From positions 24,056,759 to 24,120,758 of the forward strand of contig NC_080714.1 in NCBI RefSeq assembly GCF_019097595.1: 64,000 nucleotides of DNA, in the 5' to 3' direction. The notes under the pieces are model-generated. The model was not told where the DNA came from, did not search any database, and saw nothing but the letters and a program-made list of their open reading frames with translations. The stretch is from Hemibagrus wyckioides (taxonomy: Eukaryota > Chordata > Actinopteri > Siluriformes > Bagridae). Position 1 is the first letter of the stretch; every line of letters starts with the position of its first letter. Shown piece by piece: positions 35,787 through 48,717 of this stretch. The position numbers and the translations under genes are program-made.

Positions 35787-36294
35787 CTAACGGTTTATTG
35801 TTACTTGTACTGTTGTGGTACATCAACTAGACAAGTTACTTACATACAAAATGAGTTTCAGCTCTTCTTCATGTCAGATTATGAGAGACTGAGAGCATGC
35901 AAATGCAGGTAAAGCGGTTTTAATGCAGAATAAGCAAACAAATCCAAAATGTCAGACAGCAGCCAAAGTCGAGACAGCACAGGTCAGGTGATCAGTGAAC
36001 ACTTACAATGGGAACTGGGCCGAATCAACACACTGGGCAAACAGACACAATATAAAGGTTTGGTGACTTAAGGACAGAGTGTTACTGAGCATATACTTTA
36101 CCATGAACATTTCAAACTGTGACTGTCAGTGCATATTGAAGTTCCTTGCAGCAATATTTATAGGCCACGGTTCATGCTGGGGATTTTAGTTGGCTGAAAT
36201 CCGCAAACCCGACACATGCATAATAAATATATAAAATAAAATAATAAAATAAATATATAAAATACTTGATATAAACAGTAGTGCTGGACCTAGT
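35787..36294 (-). mobile_element. LTR-like repeat, copy 1 (family L1)
   Basis: About 500 bases that recur in the same orientation at 39112-39603. On the minus strand the core runs from TGTCGGGTTTGCGGATTTC to CATAATCTGACAT. It contains CCTATAAATA (a TATA-box candidate) and ATTAAAACC (a weak polyadenylation-like site), the arrangement of an LTR. Both copies share flanking sequence outside the TGTC...GACA core, up to GTAACAATAAACCG on one side and GTGCTGGAC on the other, so the true borders are uncertain. Confidence 0.55.
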
Positions 36295-36689
36295 TAATAA
36301 TTATTACTATAAAAATATCATAAGAGTGGCCACTCTTTAAAAACAGTAGTGGGCGTGGCTATCAAATCATTATAGTAATATCAATTAGACTTTGTATTTC
36401 GCTTAAATGGACAGGTTCGTAATTAAACCAAAAATCTCTCTACAATTAGTTGCGGTGCTGCCATTGTCCTCGACATCAAATAACAACAGCAGCAGCAGCA
36501 GCGGAGCCGGAAGGCAGATCTCTTGAAAAAACATTACCCTGGATAGAATACAAGGCAAGGTATTTTGTGAACTCTGCTTTAAAGCAAAAGACATATATGC
36601 CCTGCTCTCGTCTAGCACACATGAGCAAGAATCCTATAAGGCGTTTGTAAAAGATGGCCTTTCTAGCTGGTCAAAAGCACCTCAAATCT
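36295..36689. other. Unassigned sequence with a short CAG repeat
   Basis: CAG repeated five times at about 36487-36502. ORFs on both strands run through it. No family recognised. Confidence 0.45.
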
Positions 36690-36992
36690 TCACCGAGCTA
36701 CGATCATATGACTGTAGAAGTTTATAATCATTTTATAATCACACTCTCCGGTGTCAAACAAATGAGGATGAGGTTCCCTTTTGAGTCTGGTTCCTCTCAA
36801 GGTTTCTTCCTCATACCATCTAACGGCGTTTTTCCTTGCCACAGTCACCTCAGGCTTGCTCACTAGGGATGATTTTGTCTAACATTGATCTAGGACTTTT
36901 GTACTATGTTTCTTATGTTCTATAAAGCTACTTTGAGAGATTGCCCATTGTTAAAAGCGCTATACAAATAAAACTGAATTGAATTGAATGAT
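36690..36992 (+). repeat. R1 dispersed repeat, near-complete copy
   Basis: Order of blocks: ATAATCACACTCTCCGGTGT, GAGGATGAGGTTCCCTTTTG, TCTGGTTCCTCTCAAGGTTT, TTTTCCTTGCCACAGTCACC, CTATGTTTCTTATGTTCTAT, ATTGCCCATTGTTAAAAGCG, TATACAAATAAAACTGAATTG. It matches 61800-62127 through its whole length. The TTGAATTGAATT tail points to retroposition. No ORF. Confidence 0.85.
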
Positions 36993-37179
36993 AGGACGAT
37001 ATGACAATTGAGCATATCGCCCAACACTAGTTAAATGTTTTTAGTTATCATTTGCTCATGATGAGCTGAATGTAAAAATAAATAAATAAATAATAAAAGG
37101 TGTAAGTTATGTTATGTACGTTTTATACGAATTTCTTGTGTATAGCCTATGCTCCCTTGTAACTTACGATCCTTAGCAA

Positions 37180-37346
37180 GTTGAATTTTCTGGCAAAAAA
37201 AGAAATCGGTGCCTATAATTGGAAGGTTGAAATCCCTGGACCACCAAGCTGCCTCTGTTGGGCCCTTGAGCAAGGCCCTTAACCCGCAGTTGTATAAATG
37301 TAAGTCGCTCTCTTGATAATGGTGTCTGCCGAATGCCATAAATGTA
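37180..37346 (+). mobile_element. S1 SINE, 5'-truncated
   Basis: Contains the body CAAGCTGCCTCTGTTGGGCC, CTTGAGCAAGGCCCTTAACC and the L2-like tail GTAAGTCGCTCTCTTGATAATG, TGTCTGCCGAATGCCATAAATG. The tRNA head is mostly lost. Confidence 0.8.
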
Positions 37347-38854
37347 AATCTGTACCTTGTTTTCGACTCTACCTTTTAAAGATTTATTACCAGCACATTG
37401 TCTTACACCTGCCAACTTTGCTGAGCTTGGACTCCTAGTCAATGAGCCGTCGTGTGTTTGTAGAGTGGGGTGACGTGTTTAAGCTGAGATTGATTGATAG
37501 ATTTAGGAGTGGAAATGAATATACACTGGGGCGCATCTGGCTGCTTGGAACAGCATTTGCACCTGATACAACACCGGATGATGGTTAAAGGCAGCAGAAA
37601 TCTATATTCTGGTTGTAATTTATTGTAAAACACAAGGAAAATCAACGTTGTTGTTGTGTATTGTTGTGGCCCAACAAAACGTAGCTACAGCTCCTATCTT
37701 GAGGTTTACGATCCAAAATGTTTTTTTATTCTCTGCATACCACAAAGAATTGGGAGGGTTTTATTTACTAGTTATTGACATGTATGTTTTATCCATTTTA
37801 TAGTTACATTTAAAGTATACAAGTATTTAAATCATTAGTAAAAATTTGCCTTTTTTTCTCTCTTGAATTTGTCATGGTACAGAGACACCACAAAGGGCAC
37901 AAATGGCAGAAAATGACCTCTGCTTGTTGTGTGTGTGTGTGTGTGTGTACTACACCTTAATAACTCACCATATGTAATCTTCTAATAAGAACTCATTTTA
38001 TTTATAGCGCACCTCTCTCACACTCAAGGTCATAATTACGCAACCACGAATAGATTCCGTCACAGTTTGCCTTTTGCTTGCGTGGTCACCATCGAACACC
38101 TGACCAAATGACTCAGCATTTTCCTGCTAGCCATTCTGCTGAGCTAGTGTCTCTAAACACCTCCTCCAGTAGTCTGTAGGCCACCCACAACCCCGCTTCT
38201 CCTCTCTATCTCTCTCTCTCTCTCTCTGCCCACTACAAATCCCTAGGCTCTAAAAGCAATTTAAACTAATAAAAATAATGAACTGCACCCAACCTGAACT
38301 GGCTCCATAAAAACACCAGGAATATATTTAAGCACATTTGAGCCATATTTATCAGCACACAGATCATTACAATCCAGTGCTGCTACAATCCTCCAGTCTC
38401 TTTCCCAGGCTTTCAGGCCTACGATGTACCACATGTCCTGCTGAGCTAGCTGATCATCAGTCAATGCACGCACACTGTCTAAGGGATAAAACATCGGCGC
38501 TTGCTGTTATAGCCAAATAATCAACGACAAGGTTGTGAGAAATGATCTGATGCAGCAAACCCAATGTGAACGACTTGAAGTAACATCCTGAAGTGTTTTA
38601 TTTCTTTGATACATATCGATTAAAACAGAATGTCATTGGATGTCCACAGTAATGTTGTGGAATGATACGAAACAAGTTATTTCCTGTTATCACTTGAGCT
38701 GTAACAGCTACAAACAAAAAAGGAGGCTGTTACTTCTCTCTATTTTGTTAATGAGATAAAAATGCAGCTTGTAATATTAATGAGAAACAATCTGTAATAT
38801 TACTTAGAAATCTTCTCTGTATGTTTGTTGTTGATCTTTTGGCTGCTCTCTACG
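37347..38854. other. Intronic DNA with GT and TC microsatellites
   Basis: A GT tract lies at 37926-37947 and a TC tract at 38205-38228. The remainder is unique; ORFs at 37439-37645 (minus) and 38261-38494 (minus) have no family support. Confidence 0.5.
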
Positions 38855-39056
38855 TGTGTGAGGGGTCGCCACAGCGGACCAACTGGTCCACACGACAACT
38901 TGGCACAGGTTTTACGCCTGACACAACCCTCCCATTTTTATCCGGGCTTGGGACCGGCACTGCATCCAGTGGCTGGGGTGTGGGCACTGGCTGGTAAACG
39001 AACCCGGATGGTAGGTGAGAAACCTACCACTGAGCCACTGAGCCACCAGCGCCCAG
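38855..39056 (-). mobile_element. tRNA-derived SINE (family S3)
   Basis: On the minus strand it starts GGCGCTGGTGGCTCAGTGG, a tRNA-like A box, followed by GTAGGTTTCTCACCTACCATCC and GGGTTCGTTTACC (B-box-like). The body continues with the complement of TTTTATCCGGGCTTGGGACC and GGGGTCGCCACAGCGGACC, a repeat seen all over fish genomes. Its promoter half is well preserved. Confidence 0.75.
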
Positions 39057-39111
39057 AAATCCTCTCTGTATATCATGTTTTAATTTATATATGAATGACA
39101 AGTCATGCTTT

Positions 39112-39603
39112 TTAACCGTTTATTGTTACCTCTACTGTTGTGGTACTTCAACTAGACAAAATGAGTTTCAGCGCTTCATCCTGTCAGATTATGAGAGGCT
39201 GAGAGCATGCAAATGCAGGTAAAGCGGTTTTAATGCAGAATGAGCAAACAAATCCAAAATGTCAGACAGCAGCAAAGTCGAGACAGCACAGGTCAAATGA
39301 TCAGCAGTGACAATGGGGTGAGGCAGAACGCAGACGTCACTGGGCCGAATCAACACAGTGGGCAATCAGACACAATCTAAAGGCTTGGTGACATCAGGAC
39401 AGAGTGTTACTGAGCATAAAGTTCACCCTGAACTGAGTGAAAGAAAGACTGAAGTCCTGTGCAGCATTATTTATAGGACACGGTGCATGTTGGGGGTTTT
39501 AGTTGGCTGAAATCGGCAAACCTGACACATACATAATGGGTTTGTTACTTGGAGTTAAAAATCGAGTGGAAAATGTTTGATGCATGCTGTAGTGCTGGAC
39601 ATA
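39112..39603 (-). mobile_element. LTR-like repeat, copy 2 (family L1)
   Basis: Second copy of 35787-36294, about 3.3 kb away in the same orientation. The core on the minus strand is 39527-39182, from TGTCAGGTTTGCCGATTTCAG to CTCATAATCTGACA (346 bp), with CCTATAAATA near 39470. It differs from copy 1 by substitutions and short indels, so the two are not recent duplicates. The 2.8 kb between the copies carries no gag or pol and no primer-binding site. Confidence 0.55.
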
Positions 39604-39799
39604 AATAAATAAATAAATAGCTAAATAAATAAAATAATTAATTAACTGATCAATGAATGAATGAATGAATGAATGAATGAATGAATGAATGAAAGAAATG
39701 AAAAATGAATAAATGAATGAATGAATAAATAAATAAATAAACAAATGAGTGAATAAAATAATTAATTAATCAATAAATGAATGAAAAAAGAATGAAAAA

Positions 39800-39854
<55 letters not shown>

Positions 39855-39900
39855 ATGGAAGAATAAATGAATGAATAAATGAATAAATAAATAAACAAAC
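39604..39900 (+). repeat. AAAT/GAAT tetranucleotide array
   Basis: AAAT and GAAT units mixed over about 300 bases. The array begins exactly where L1 copy 2 ends, as though it had grown from a tail of that repeat. Confidence 0.9.
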
Positions 39901-40694
39901 AACTAAATTTGAAAAAAAAAATGCGATAGCAGCCATGGTCTCTTATTTAAACTCCTAGCTAAACTCCTAACACACACACACACACACACGTGCGCATGCA
40001 CACAGGACAATGTTCACCCATGGGAATGGATTTTATATACCAACATACATGTTTTTTATGCTGACATACATAAATACCACCTGCGCTCTAGAAACATGTG
40101 CACGCAACATACACACACACACACCAATAGCACAATGTTCACCCATGGGAGAGGATTTTATATGTCAACATGCATAAACACTGCATAATAATTCTGAGGA
40201 AACGGAATCGACTGTCTGATTTAAAACACACCCTACAGGTGCATTGCTGTAAACTCTAAAGCGATGCTCGGGTCAATGCAACATCTGTTGCTAAGTAGTG
40301 AACAGAGCGTGAGATTTAAAGCAAAGACCTTGTTAGTTCTTTAACTCTGATCAGTATGGGCTATGAGCATTGTGCTGGAACAGGCGTGAGCTGCCTGCAT
40401 TCCTTCACCGCCTCTCCAGCACGTGTGGTGCCGCCGTACCCGGCTCGGGAGAATACAGCAAATTTGAACCTTTCAGCAGTTCACTAGTGAAGACAAATGG
40501 CACCGTGTGTTTGGGGCCCTGGTGGGTGATCTATATTAATGTCTGGCCGAGCTTCAGCATCCTGCATATGCTAACTCCATTAGAGGGTCAGAACCTGGCT
40601 CTGTCTCCCCTCTCTCCTAACACATACCCTGAGGGAGGGCCGGATTTAGAAAGGTTGCAGGTGCAGGAGTGTGCAAAACTGAGCACGCGCAAAC

Positions 40695-40728
<34 letters not shown>

Positions 40729-40929
40729 TGGAGCATGCAATAAAATCCATGTACACACTTTTTTGGATTGTTGCCCATTACATGCAGCGTGGGGTGCTTT
40801 GTGCTCCAGCTGCTACAGAGGGCATGTCTCACTGTGGTGCATCTGAGCCTTAGCCATCTTTACATAACAGTCACACACACACACACATCGCAATGTAGAA
40901 GCAACAAATACATTTATATAATACTTGCT

Positions 40930-40962
<33 letters not shown>

Positions 40963-41587
40963 GAAGGGGGTCTTGTCATCTCCTGGATACATTTGCATTT
41001 CAGAGACTTCCCGTCTTTTACATTCTGGTTCCATGTTCTGGATTAAAATCACACACACTTACACACCAAATGTAAATTTATGGTAAACACTTGTTTATTC
41101 CCACAAACTCTAAAACACTTTACAGCTTCTGCCAGCTTATTTCCAGGATTATCCTGTTACTAATATCTTTAACTTCTGTCGTGAACTTTAAGAATTTTCA
41201 CCCACCCTCAGGCGTGAGCAAAATATACATACCTCTGTTATAATCTATTATACTTCACACCACAGCACCTGATCCAACCTCGACTCAGAAGCGGGTGATT
41301 TACGATAACAGCAGCTCTGACAGCAGGTCTGGCTGCAAGGTTTGTAATTAATGCTAGAATTAATCACATTATGTTATGCTAATGCTGGAACATAATCGAC
41401 TTCCGCGCTATTTCCGCTGTTGATTATTTTCCTGTAACAGTGCTCCCCCTGTTGTGTTTTATCTCTCGCTGAAGTAACATACGGTATCGCTCTAATATCA
41501 CACTGCACACTAACATCACAAACCACGGTCTTCAGCTGAAATCCAATCCGGTGCTGCAGGAATGAGTCCCCCAAAACCCAGAAATTA
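39901..41587. other. Intronic DNA with four CA tracts and a conserved-looking block
   Basis: CA tracts lie at 39969-39989, 40109-40122, 40697-40723 and 40933-40961, with another short one at 40873-40887. Between them 40380-40670 is unique and complex (for example GTGATCTATATTAATGTCTG, CATCCTGCATATGCTAAC) and could be conserved non-coding DNA. The ORFs here run through the CA tracts and are not coding. Confidence 0.5.
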
Positions 41588-41790
41588 GTTCACTTTTTTT
41601 TTTTTAAGCACTTTCAGTTCCATCATCCTGAAGTCAATGGCTTTTTTTTTTTGGAAAGGGTTCTTGGTTAACACAAGGTCAAGATATTTTCACATTTTAT
41701 TCTTGGATGTAAAGAAAAAAAACACATCAGTAATACCAGAATCATGATTTTTAAAGCTTTTACATTTCTTAAAAATGGGTAATCATGATG
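41588..41790 (+). repeat. Dispersed repeat pair, copy 1 (family R4)
   Basis: Matches 45975-46165: blocks AGCACTTTCAGTTCCATC, TCCTGAAGTCAATGGC, TTAACACAAGGTCAAGATAT and TTTAAAGCTTTTACATTTCTT recur in the same order and sense. The nature of the element is unknown; a T-rich interior differs in length. Confidence 0.65.
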
Positions 41791-41800
41791 ACAAGGAACA

Positions 41801-41893
41801 ATAAGATAAGATAAGATAAGATAAGATAAGATAAGATAAGATAAGATAAGATAAGATAAGATAAGATAAGATAAGATAAGATAAGATAAGATA

Positions 41894-41924
<31 letters not shown>

Positions 41925-41975
41925 AACTTTACTGATCCCACAGTGGGGAAATTCAATTGTGAAAGCAGTTCAACA
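41801..41975 (+). repeat. ATAAG pentanucleotide array joined to the R2 retroelement tail
   Basis: About 24 units of ATAAG (41801-41922) run directly into AGAACTTTACTGATCCCACA and GTGGGGAAATTC. The same junction is repeated at 46800-46895 with a shorter, interrupted array. A related tail at 5221 carries GATA instead. Confidence 0.9.
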
Positions 41976-43063
41976 GACATTTAACATACAGGTTTTTAAC
42001 CTAAAGATAGAAATAAATAGAATCAAAAATACAGTAAATGAAAAGAAATTATGTAAAAATTATAAAAGAAAATAAATAAATAAAAAATATTGCACAATAC
42101 AAATAATAATAAACTAAATAACAATACATATAGTAAAAGAAAGTAAGAAAAAAATTATATATATAAAAAAATGATAAAATATTAAATTATAAAACTTTTC
42201 ATTCATGCAGATTCATCCAGAAGAAGAGCACAGTGGATCCTTTATATCAGGGATAAATATTGAAATCAATAAACATCGAAAAGCTCATGTGATCACGATG
42301 TAGTTGGTTAATAGTTCAACTGTAGCTTTGTCCTTCTGCTGATTGTATTTTGGCTTCATAAAAGTTCAAATCGTAAACTTTTGCTGATCTTAATTTCTGC
42401 AGAAATCCAAAAGCCGATGGAAAAAAATATCCTATTGCTTTTCTGTTGATGGAATCAGGATGATGCTATCTTCGGGGTAGCACTCTATATAAATCCATCA
42501 ATTTCACCAAAAGCTAACGTTGTCAGGGGGCGGAGCTACATCATAGCAACAGCAGTAACCCAAACCAGATAAAAAATGAAATAGAATCCTGCAGCGCCGG
42601 ACGGTTTCATCTACGTGGGATTATGAGAATGAAAACAAACAATGTATACTATATATAAAATACTGAAATACCAGCAGTCTGAATGAGTTTTTAAATAAAG
42701 GCGATAAAAACAGGGGCTCTCTCTGGAGAATGAGAAGGACCGGCATGTATGCCTTACTGCACCTCAGGGTAATGCTCTTCCACCCTTCATTACACCGTGT
42801 GAGCTCCACCCAGCAATAACACTACCACAAATCTTCTGCTCTCATAACCTCACAACAACAAATCTACAATGACAACATGACAGCTCCAGAGACTGCCATT
42901 ACATGCAGAAAAGAAGAAAGAGCCACGAATATGCTCTCTCTCTATCTCTCTCTCTCTCTGTCTCTCTCTCACACACACACACATATGCACGCACCAAGAT
43001 CATAGAGTCAATAATCGTAAAAGTGCACATCTTATACATGAGCACACGCATCTATACACACAC

Positions 43064-43101
<38 letters not shown>

Positions 43102-43225
43102 ATCTACAGCCACATTGCTCTGTGCTGTCAGGCTTGATTATGTGATGTAGGAAACATGAGCATGAAATCTCAGGCAGCTGCCACAGGCGGTGAGATGTGA
43201 TGCTGCTGGCTAATGTACACTGTAA

Positions 43226-43269
<44 letters not shown>

Positions 43270-43489
43270 TGATGCTGAAACAGACGATACTTACAACAGA
43301 CCACCTGCGCACTAGAAAGAAAGAAGCAAACGTGCGTGCACACACACACACACACACACACACGGTATACTGACATACACAGGTGTACACAAACACAAAC
43401 ACTGCTGGTATGAGAGCAGCGTGATTAGTAACATGATCATTCACACAAACACTGTGATAGATAGATACTGGACTGCGCCTACACACTGT
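41976..43489. other. Intronic DNA with TC and CA tracts
   Basis: AT-rich, then a compound of TC (42939-42970), CA (42971-42983), CA (43072-43096), CA (43227-43263) and CA (43339-43363). ORFs in both directions through these tracts are artefacts. Confidence 0.6.
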
Positions 43490-45300
43490 ACACTTTCATG
43501 CATACTATTTTCTGCCGCATGCCTACTTAATTACTTTTTTATGTGCATACTTTTATTGGAGACTTTCTACAATAGGAAAGTGACGCCTACTCATTTTGCA
43601 CACTTTCATTTGTATCCAGATTTAATTATTTTATAACCATGCAAACTTATTTCAGTATGCATACTTATTTTTGGACACTTTGGTGAGCAGAGTCAGACAC
43701 TTTCTACACTTTACATACATACTCATCTTAAAATTGTGGAAAAGTATGCATATTAATTTCGCACACTTTCATTTGTATGCAGATTTCTTTCTTTCATAAG
43801 CACACTTAAAGAACTTATTTTAGTATGCATACTTAGTTTGGACACTTTAATGGGCAGTTAATTTTATTATACATATTTATTTTGCGCATTCTTTTAAAAG
43901 CATGAAAACCTGTACGCTTTCTTCTGCATGCTTCAGTTCATACTTATTTTTTAGTATGCATACTAATTTTGCACACTTTGCATACATTCATATGTACTCA
44001 TGCTAACTATTTATATTTCATTTTTGCATTTTTATTTGCATACTTCTTTTTTAGTATGCATTTACTTCTTTTTCCATACTGATTCATATTTATCATTAGT
44101 GTACTAATTTTACATACTAATTTTGAGCACTTTGCATACATTCATATGTACTTGTGCTTAGTATAGGTGTTTTAAATAAATATTGCATATTTATTTTTCC
44201 ATACTTGCTATCTAGTATGCATACTTATTTTCCATACTTCTTTTTTTTAAAGTATGCTTAACTATTTGACATTTTTCTACTTACTTTGGACACTTTGTAT
44301 ACTTTTATTCATACTTATCTTTAGTATGCATACTAATTTTTGCATATGTCCATGTATCCATTTTATTGTTTATTGGCACACTTCTTTTTGTGTATGATTA
44401 TTTATTTTCCATACTTGCTTCATAGTATGCATTTTTCTTTTCCATACTTCTTTTTAAAGTATGCTTAAATACCTGACACATTTATACTTACTTTAGACAC
44501 TTTTGTATAATTTTATTCATACTTATCTTTAGTATGCATATAATTTTCCACACTTTGCATGTGCTTAATATGCATGTTTATTGGCATACTTCTTTTTTAG
44601 TAAGCATATTTTTTTCCCACACTTGCTTCATAGTATGCATATATGCATATTCCTTTTCCATACTACTTTCATTCATACTTATCTTAAGTATGTGTATTAA
44701 TTCTACTCATTGCATATATTCATATATTCTTTTGCTTAGTATGTACAGTATATTTATTATACTTTTTTTAGTATGATTATTTATTTTCCATACTTGCTTC
44801 ATTATGCAATTTTCCATACTTCATTTTATCAAGTTTCCTTACTTTGGACACTTTGAATACTTTTATTCATACTCATCTTTAGCATGCATCCTAATTTTGC
44901 ACACTTTGTATATGTTATTCTCCTATATATTTATTGCTTAGTATGCATGTTTATTGGCATACTTCTTTTTTTAGTAGGCATATTTATTTCCCATACTTCC
45001 TTCATTATGCAATTTTCCATACTTCATTTTATCAAATTTCCTTACTTTGGTCACTTTGAATACTTTTATTCATACTCATCTTTAGCATGCATCCTAATTT
45101 TGCACACTTTGTATATGTTATTCTCCTATATATTTATTGCTTAGTATGCATGTTTATTGGCATGTTTCTATTTTAGTAGGTATATTTATTTCCCATACTT
45201 CCTTTTCAAGTATACAAACCTTCTGTGTGCATTTTTAGTGTGTTTTACATACTGCAAATATTTTTTCTGTATACTTGCATGAATACTTAATTTGCACACT
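43490..45300 (+). repeat. AT-rich tandem array with a 12-bp palindrome
   Basis: A degenerate array of about 1.8 kb. The most alike neighbouring copies are about 203 bp apart (ATTATGCAATTTTCCATACT at about 44801 and 45004). Shared phrases are TTTGCACACTTTGTATA, TTTATTCATACTTATCTTT, GCATGTTTATTGGCATACTT and the perfect palindrome AGTATGCATACT, which occurs exactly at 43654, 43822, 43953, 44214 and 44323 and in altered form at least five more times. The ORFs at 44534-44776 and 44884-45144 are by-products. Confidence 0.85.
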
Positions 45301-46419
45301 TCTTTCTTTCTTTCATATAAATAATATTTAAGATCCTCTCACATTTGCCAGTGCTCTACACTGAAAGCTGTGGCTAGTGGGCTAGTGCTCGGAGACAGAT
45401 GTCCTCTTTCTCTAGTGGTTAAGCAGGCAGTTCATGTCCAATTTTATGAATATAACCTATCTTTAAAATCCTCATATCTCTGAAATCATCCTTGCGAGGC
45501 GATACCTTCCATGATTCTTTTAAGCAGAATGTTATTATGCATGCTTTATTATGCAAGTTTGTCTTCGATGGCTTGTTTCAGGTTATTTATTGTTACTGCT
45601 CCCCGAATATCGTCTTTAGAGAGCTTTTAATTCTCGCAGATTCGTTCCTGTGATGAGTATTTAAATATTTAATGCACTCCTACTCAGGGGTTAAATTAGG
45701 GGGAGATTATAGGAGCCGAGCTCCTGCACCTTTTTTATGTGAACGGCTAGCAGAGCCGATCTGCGGTGATTACAGTTTGAGGGAAATGTAAATCAGAGCA
45801 GGCGTAATGGTGATAATCATAATGATTGAATACGGGTTCAGACCACTTTATAGAGAAATACTTTCAGTTAAAAAATTCTAAAAATGTCAATGTAGCCGTT
45901 AAGTGCTATATATGTAAATTCCACCATTAAGGAAAAAGTGTGTTTTTAGGCTTTGCTGTAGAAATGAATCCTCCACTTTTTTCAGCACTTCCATTTCGTC
46001 CTGAAGTCCATGGCTTTTTTGAATGTTATTATTATTATTTTCTTGTTAAATGCCTGAAATAAGGTCTGTGGTTAACACAAGCTCAATATATTTCCATGGT
46101 TTATTCTACAACATAAAATACCCGAGTAACACCCACTTGTGATTCTTTTTAAGCTTTATGTATCTTGAAAGAGACGGTTGCTAACAAGTGGCTGAATGAG
46201 ACTACAGAGGTTGTCAGGGACGTTAAACATCATCACGCCGAACGGGAATAAATCTACTACCGCCTCGTTGACAGATCTTGCTGATTTTCTGAGAATAAAG
46301 ATGAAACACAGATTCGTTTATGTTTTCAATGTGAAAAAAAGGTTTGGAAGAGTTTATATCTGATGAATGTTAGGGATAAATAGTAGCTTAACTACTACTT
46401 ATACTTTATCATTTTTATT
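45301..46419. repeat. Intronic DNA containing the second copy of R4
   Basis: Copy 2 of the R4 pair lies at about 45975-46165 (see 41588-41790). The rest is unique; the block 45480-45800 is complex and repeat-free. Confidence 0.55.
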
Positions 46420-46475
46420 ATATGTTTCTATACTTCTGTAAAGCTGCTTTCAGACAATGTCCATTGTTAAAAGGA
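46420..46475 (+). repeat. R1 tail fragment
   Basis: CTTCTGTAAAGCTGCTTTCA followed by GACAATGTCCATTGTTAAAAG, the terminal part of R1, without the CGCTATACAAATAAA end. Confidence 0.7.
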
Positions 46476-46799
46476 TTGAATATATCTTCATATAGGCAAG
46501 GTAAGCACCTGGATTCTTCACGATCAGTTCAATTCATATTGTATTTGTCACATACACAGTTATACAATTTGTAGTGAATGACTGCCCTTTATATAAATAA
46601 ATAGAGCCAAGTAGCACTAAGATAAAAAGAATAACAAATAAGGTAAAGGGATAAAACTAAAACACAAATAAGATAAAGTGAAAATAGAACTTCTAGTGGT
46701 GGGAAAATAGCAATAGACATAGAAATATATTAAAAATGGAGAAGGCAGTATCTGAATACAGTGACTTGATCTGAATATGGTACAGTGATGTATTTAAAT

Positions 46800-46895
46800 A
46801 TGAAGATAAGATACGATCAGATAAGATAAGATCAGATAAGATAAGATAAGATAAGATAGAACATTGTTAATCCTGAAGGAAATTCTTTTGCCAGA
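46800..46895 (+). repeat. ATAAG array joined to the R2 tail, second locus
   Basis: Interrupted ATAAG/ATCAG units (46805-46857) pass into AGAACATTGTTAATCCTGAA and GGAAATTC. Same structure as 41801-41975. Confidence 0.75.
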
Positions 46896-48681
46896 GACTA
46901 CTTCAGATTACAAGAGAAATAAATATAAATTAAATATAAACGAAATAATTCTACGTATACAAAAAGCTATAATCTGTTACTCTAAATGAACTAATACGTC
47001 TGTGAATTACACTGAATTTCTTTTAAAATTTTGTTTGGAAAATGTTTTATTCATAAGCAAAAATTCTCCTTATACATTTTTTTTATATTTCTTAATTTAA
47101 ATTGATGACTTTCTTAAACCTCTTAGACTGATGAAAAACATAAAAAGTGAAAAATTCCTGAAAACATTTCTTCTTATTGTTATTATTATTATTGATCATT
47201 TTATTGGTATCAGCACTGAGGTATAATGTTTTCCTCTGTATGTGAATATGTGTATTAAATTATAATTTAATATAATTTCCTTCCTGTGGATGTTCTGTAT
47301 TAGTACTAGTTCCAAGTTTCTTAAAAACATTTAAATAAAAAAAAAAATTAAAACGTGTTCATCCTCACGCTCTTGCTTCCAACTCCAATGCGTTGTTTGT
47401 TATTTAAAAAAAGAAGCTTGAAATAGTTGTCGGAAGCTTAGCAGTCCATGCTGCAGTCATGTGATCGCTATGAAGTTTGTTTATTAGCATTTTAGCATTT
47501 TTTTTTTACTTCATTTATTAGCATCTTCTGGCGACTGTATTTAGGCTTCAGAATTGGTAAAGATGATCAGATTTATGAGCAAAATGTGTAAGAACTAACT
47601 GTTCTTAGTTAACTGTTAGTTAGTTAGCCATGGAAAGGAAACATCACGACAACACTTGACACATTTTCAGGACAATGCTAAAAAATTTCCAATTTTTTCC
47701 AATCCATTTTATAAAACGTATTTTGAAAACGAAAGCATTTTCTCCTGTTTTTATTGGTTGTGGTTATTGACCAATCACAGTTATTTCTGCCTCAGATCTT
47801 GCTTTGATTGGCAGCCAGAGAGAGAGAAGACAGAATGAAACGATCAACAATATCAAAATATAAATATAAGAAAAAAACAGAAAAGGAGGAAGAACAATTC
47901 CTGTATAAACATCAAATTCAATATGACCTACTGGTTGTTAGAAAGCTAAATACCGCCATGACAGTGGCATTGTTTACCGTATGATTTCCGTCCACCTCCA
48001 GATGATCTAGCTAGGGAACGTCTGAGAGCAAAAAAAACGTTGTGCTGTTAAAGTGCTCTTTGCTTTTTAGTGGATCATAGAGAGTCAGACACACAGTACC
48101 AACACTGTGAATGCATAATTAGTGTGATTAATGCATAATTACAGTCATGATTAATTTATGACTAATGTTGCAGCTGCTTTTTTATACTAGCATAATTACA
48201 AATTCAGACGCTCACGTAGTCAGAAACACATCCGCTATACTGTAACGGCCAGTGATGGATGTATAACATTATATACATATGCACACATGGCTAAAAAACA
48301 TGCGTACTAATTAACGGGTACATAATCATACATGCACATTTACACTTGAATGCGCACACGCACGCACACACACACACACACACACACACCATCATTTGAA
48401 GCTGTGTAGACTGAAATAAACCAAGGAGAAAAAAATCTAGGCCATGATCAGCGTTCTGTCTCTCTCTCTCTCTCTCTCTCTCTCCCTCTCTCTGAGTGTG
48501 TGCGTGTGCATGTATGTGTCTCTGGGTGCATGACCTCAGCACATATTTCTGTACACTACACACTGGAAACAGCAATTTTGTCTAAATATCTGTCGTAAAA
48601 TCACAGGATGGTGTTAATGTATTGCTGAGCCAATGGAAACATTTATACTGACCTCAGATCATCTTTCATTTAAACAGAAAT

Positions 48682-48717
<36 letters not shown>

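Noticed and set aside
35787..39603. Interpretation of the two LTR-like copies as the ends of one retroelement
   Set aside because: No primer-binding site next to the left copy on the minus strand, no polymerase or gag text between, and the interior contains unrelated SINEs.
42903..43486. Cysteine/valine-rich ORFs on the minus strand
   Set aside because: Translations of CA/TG microsatellites.
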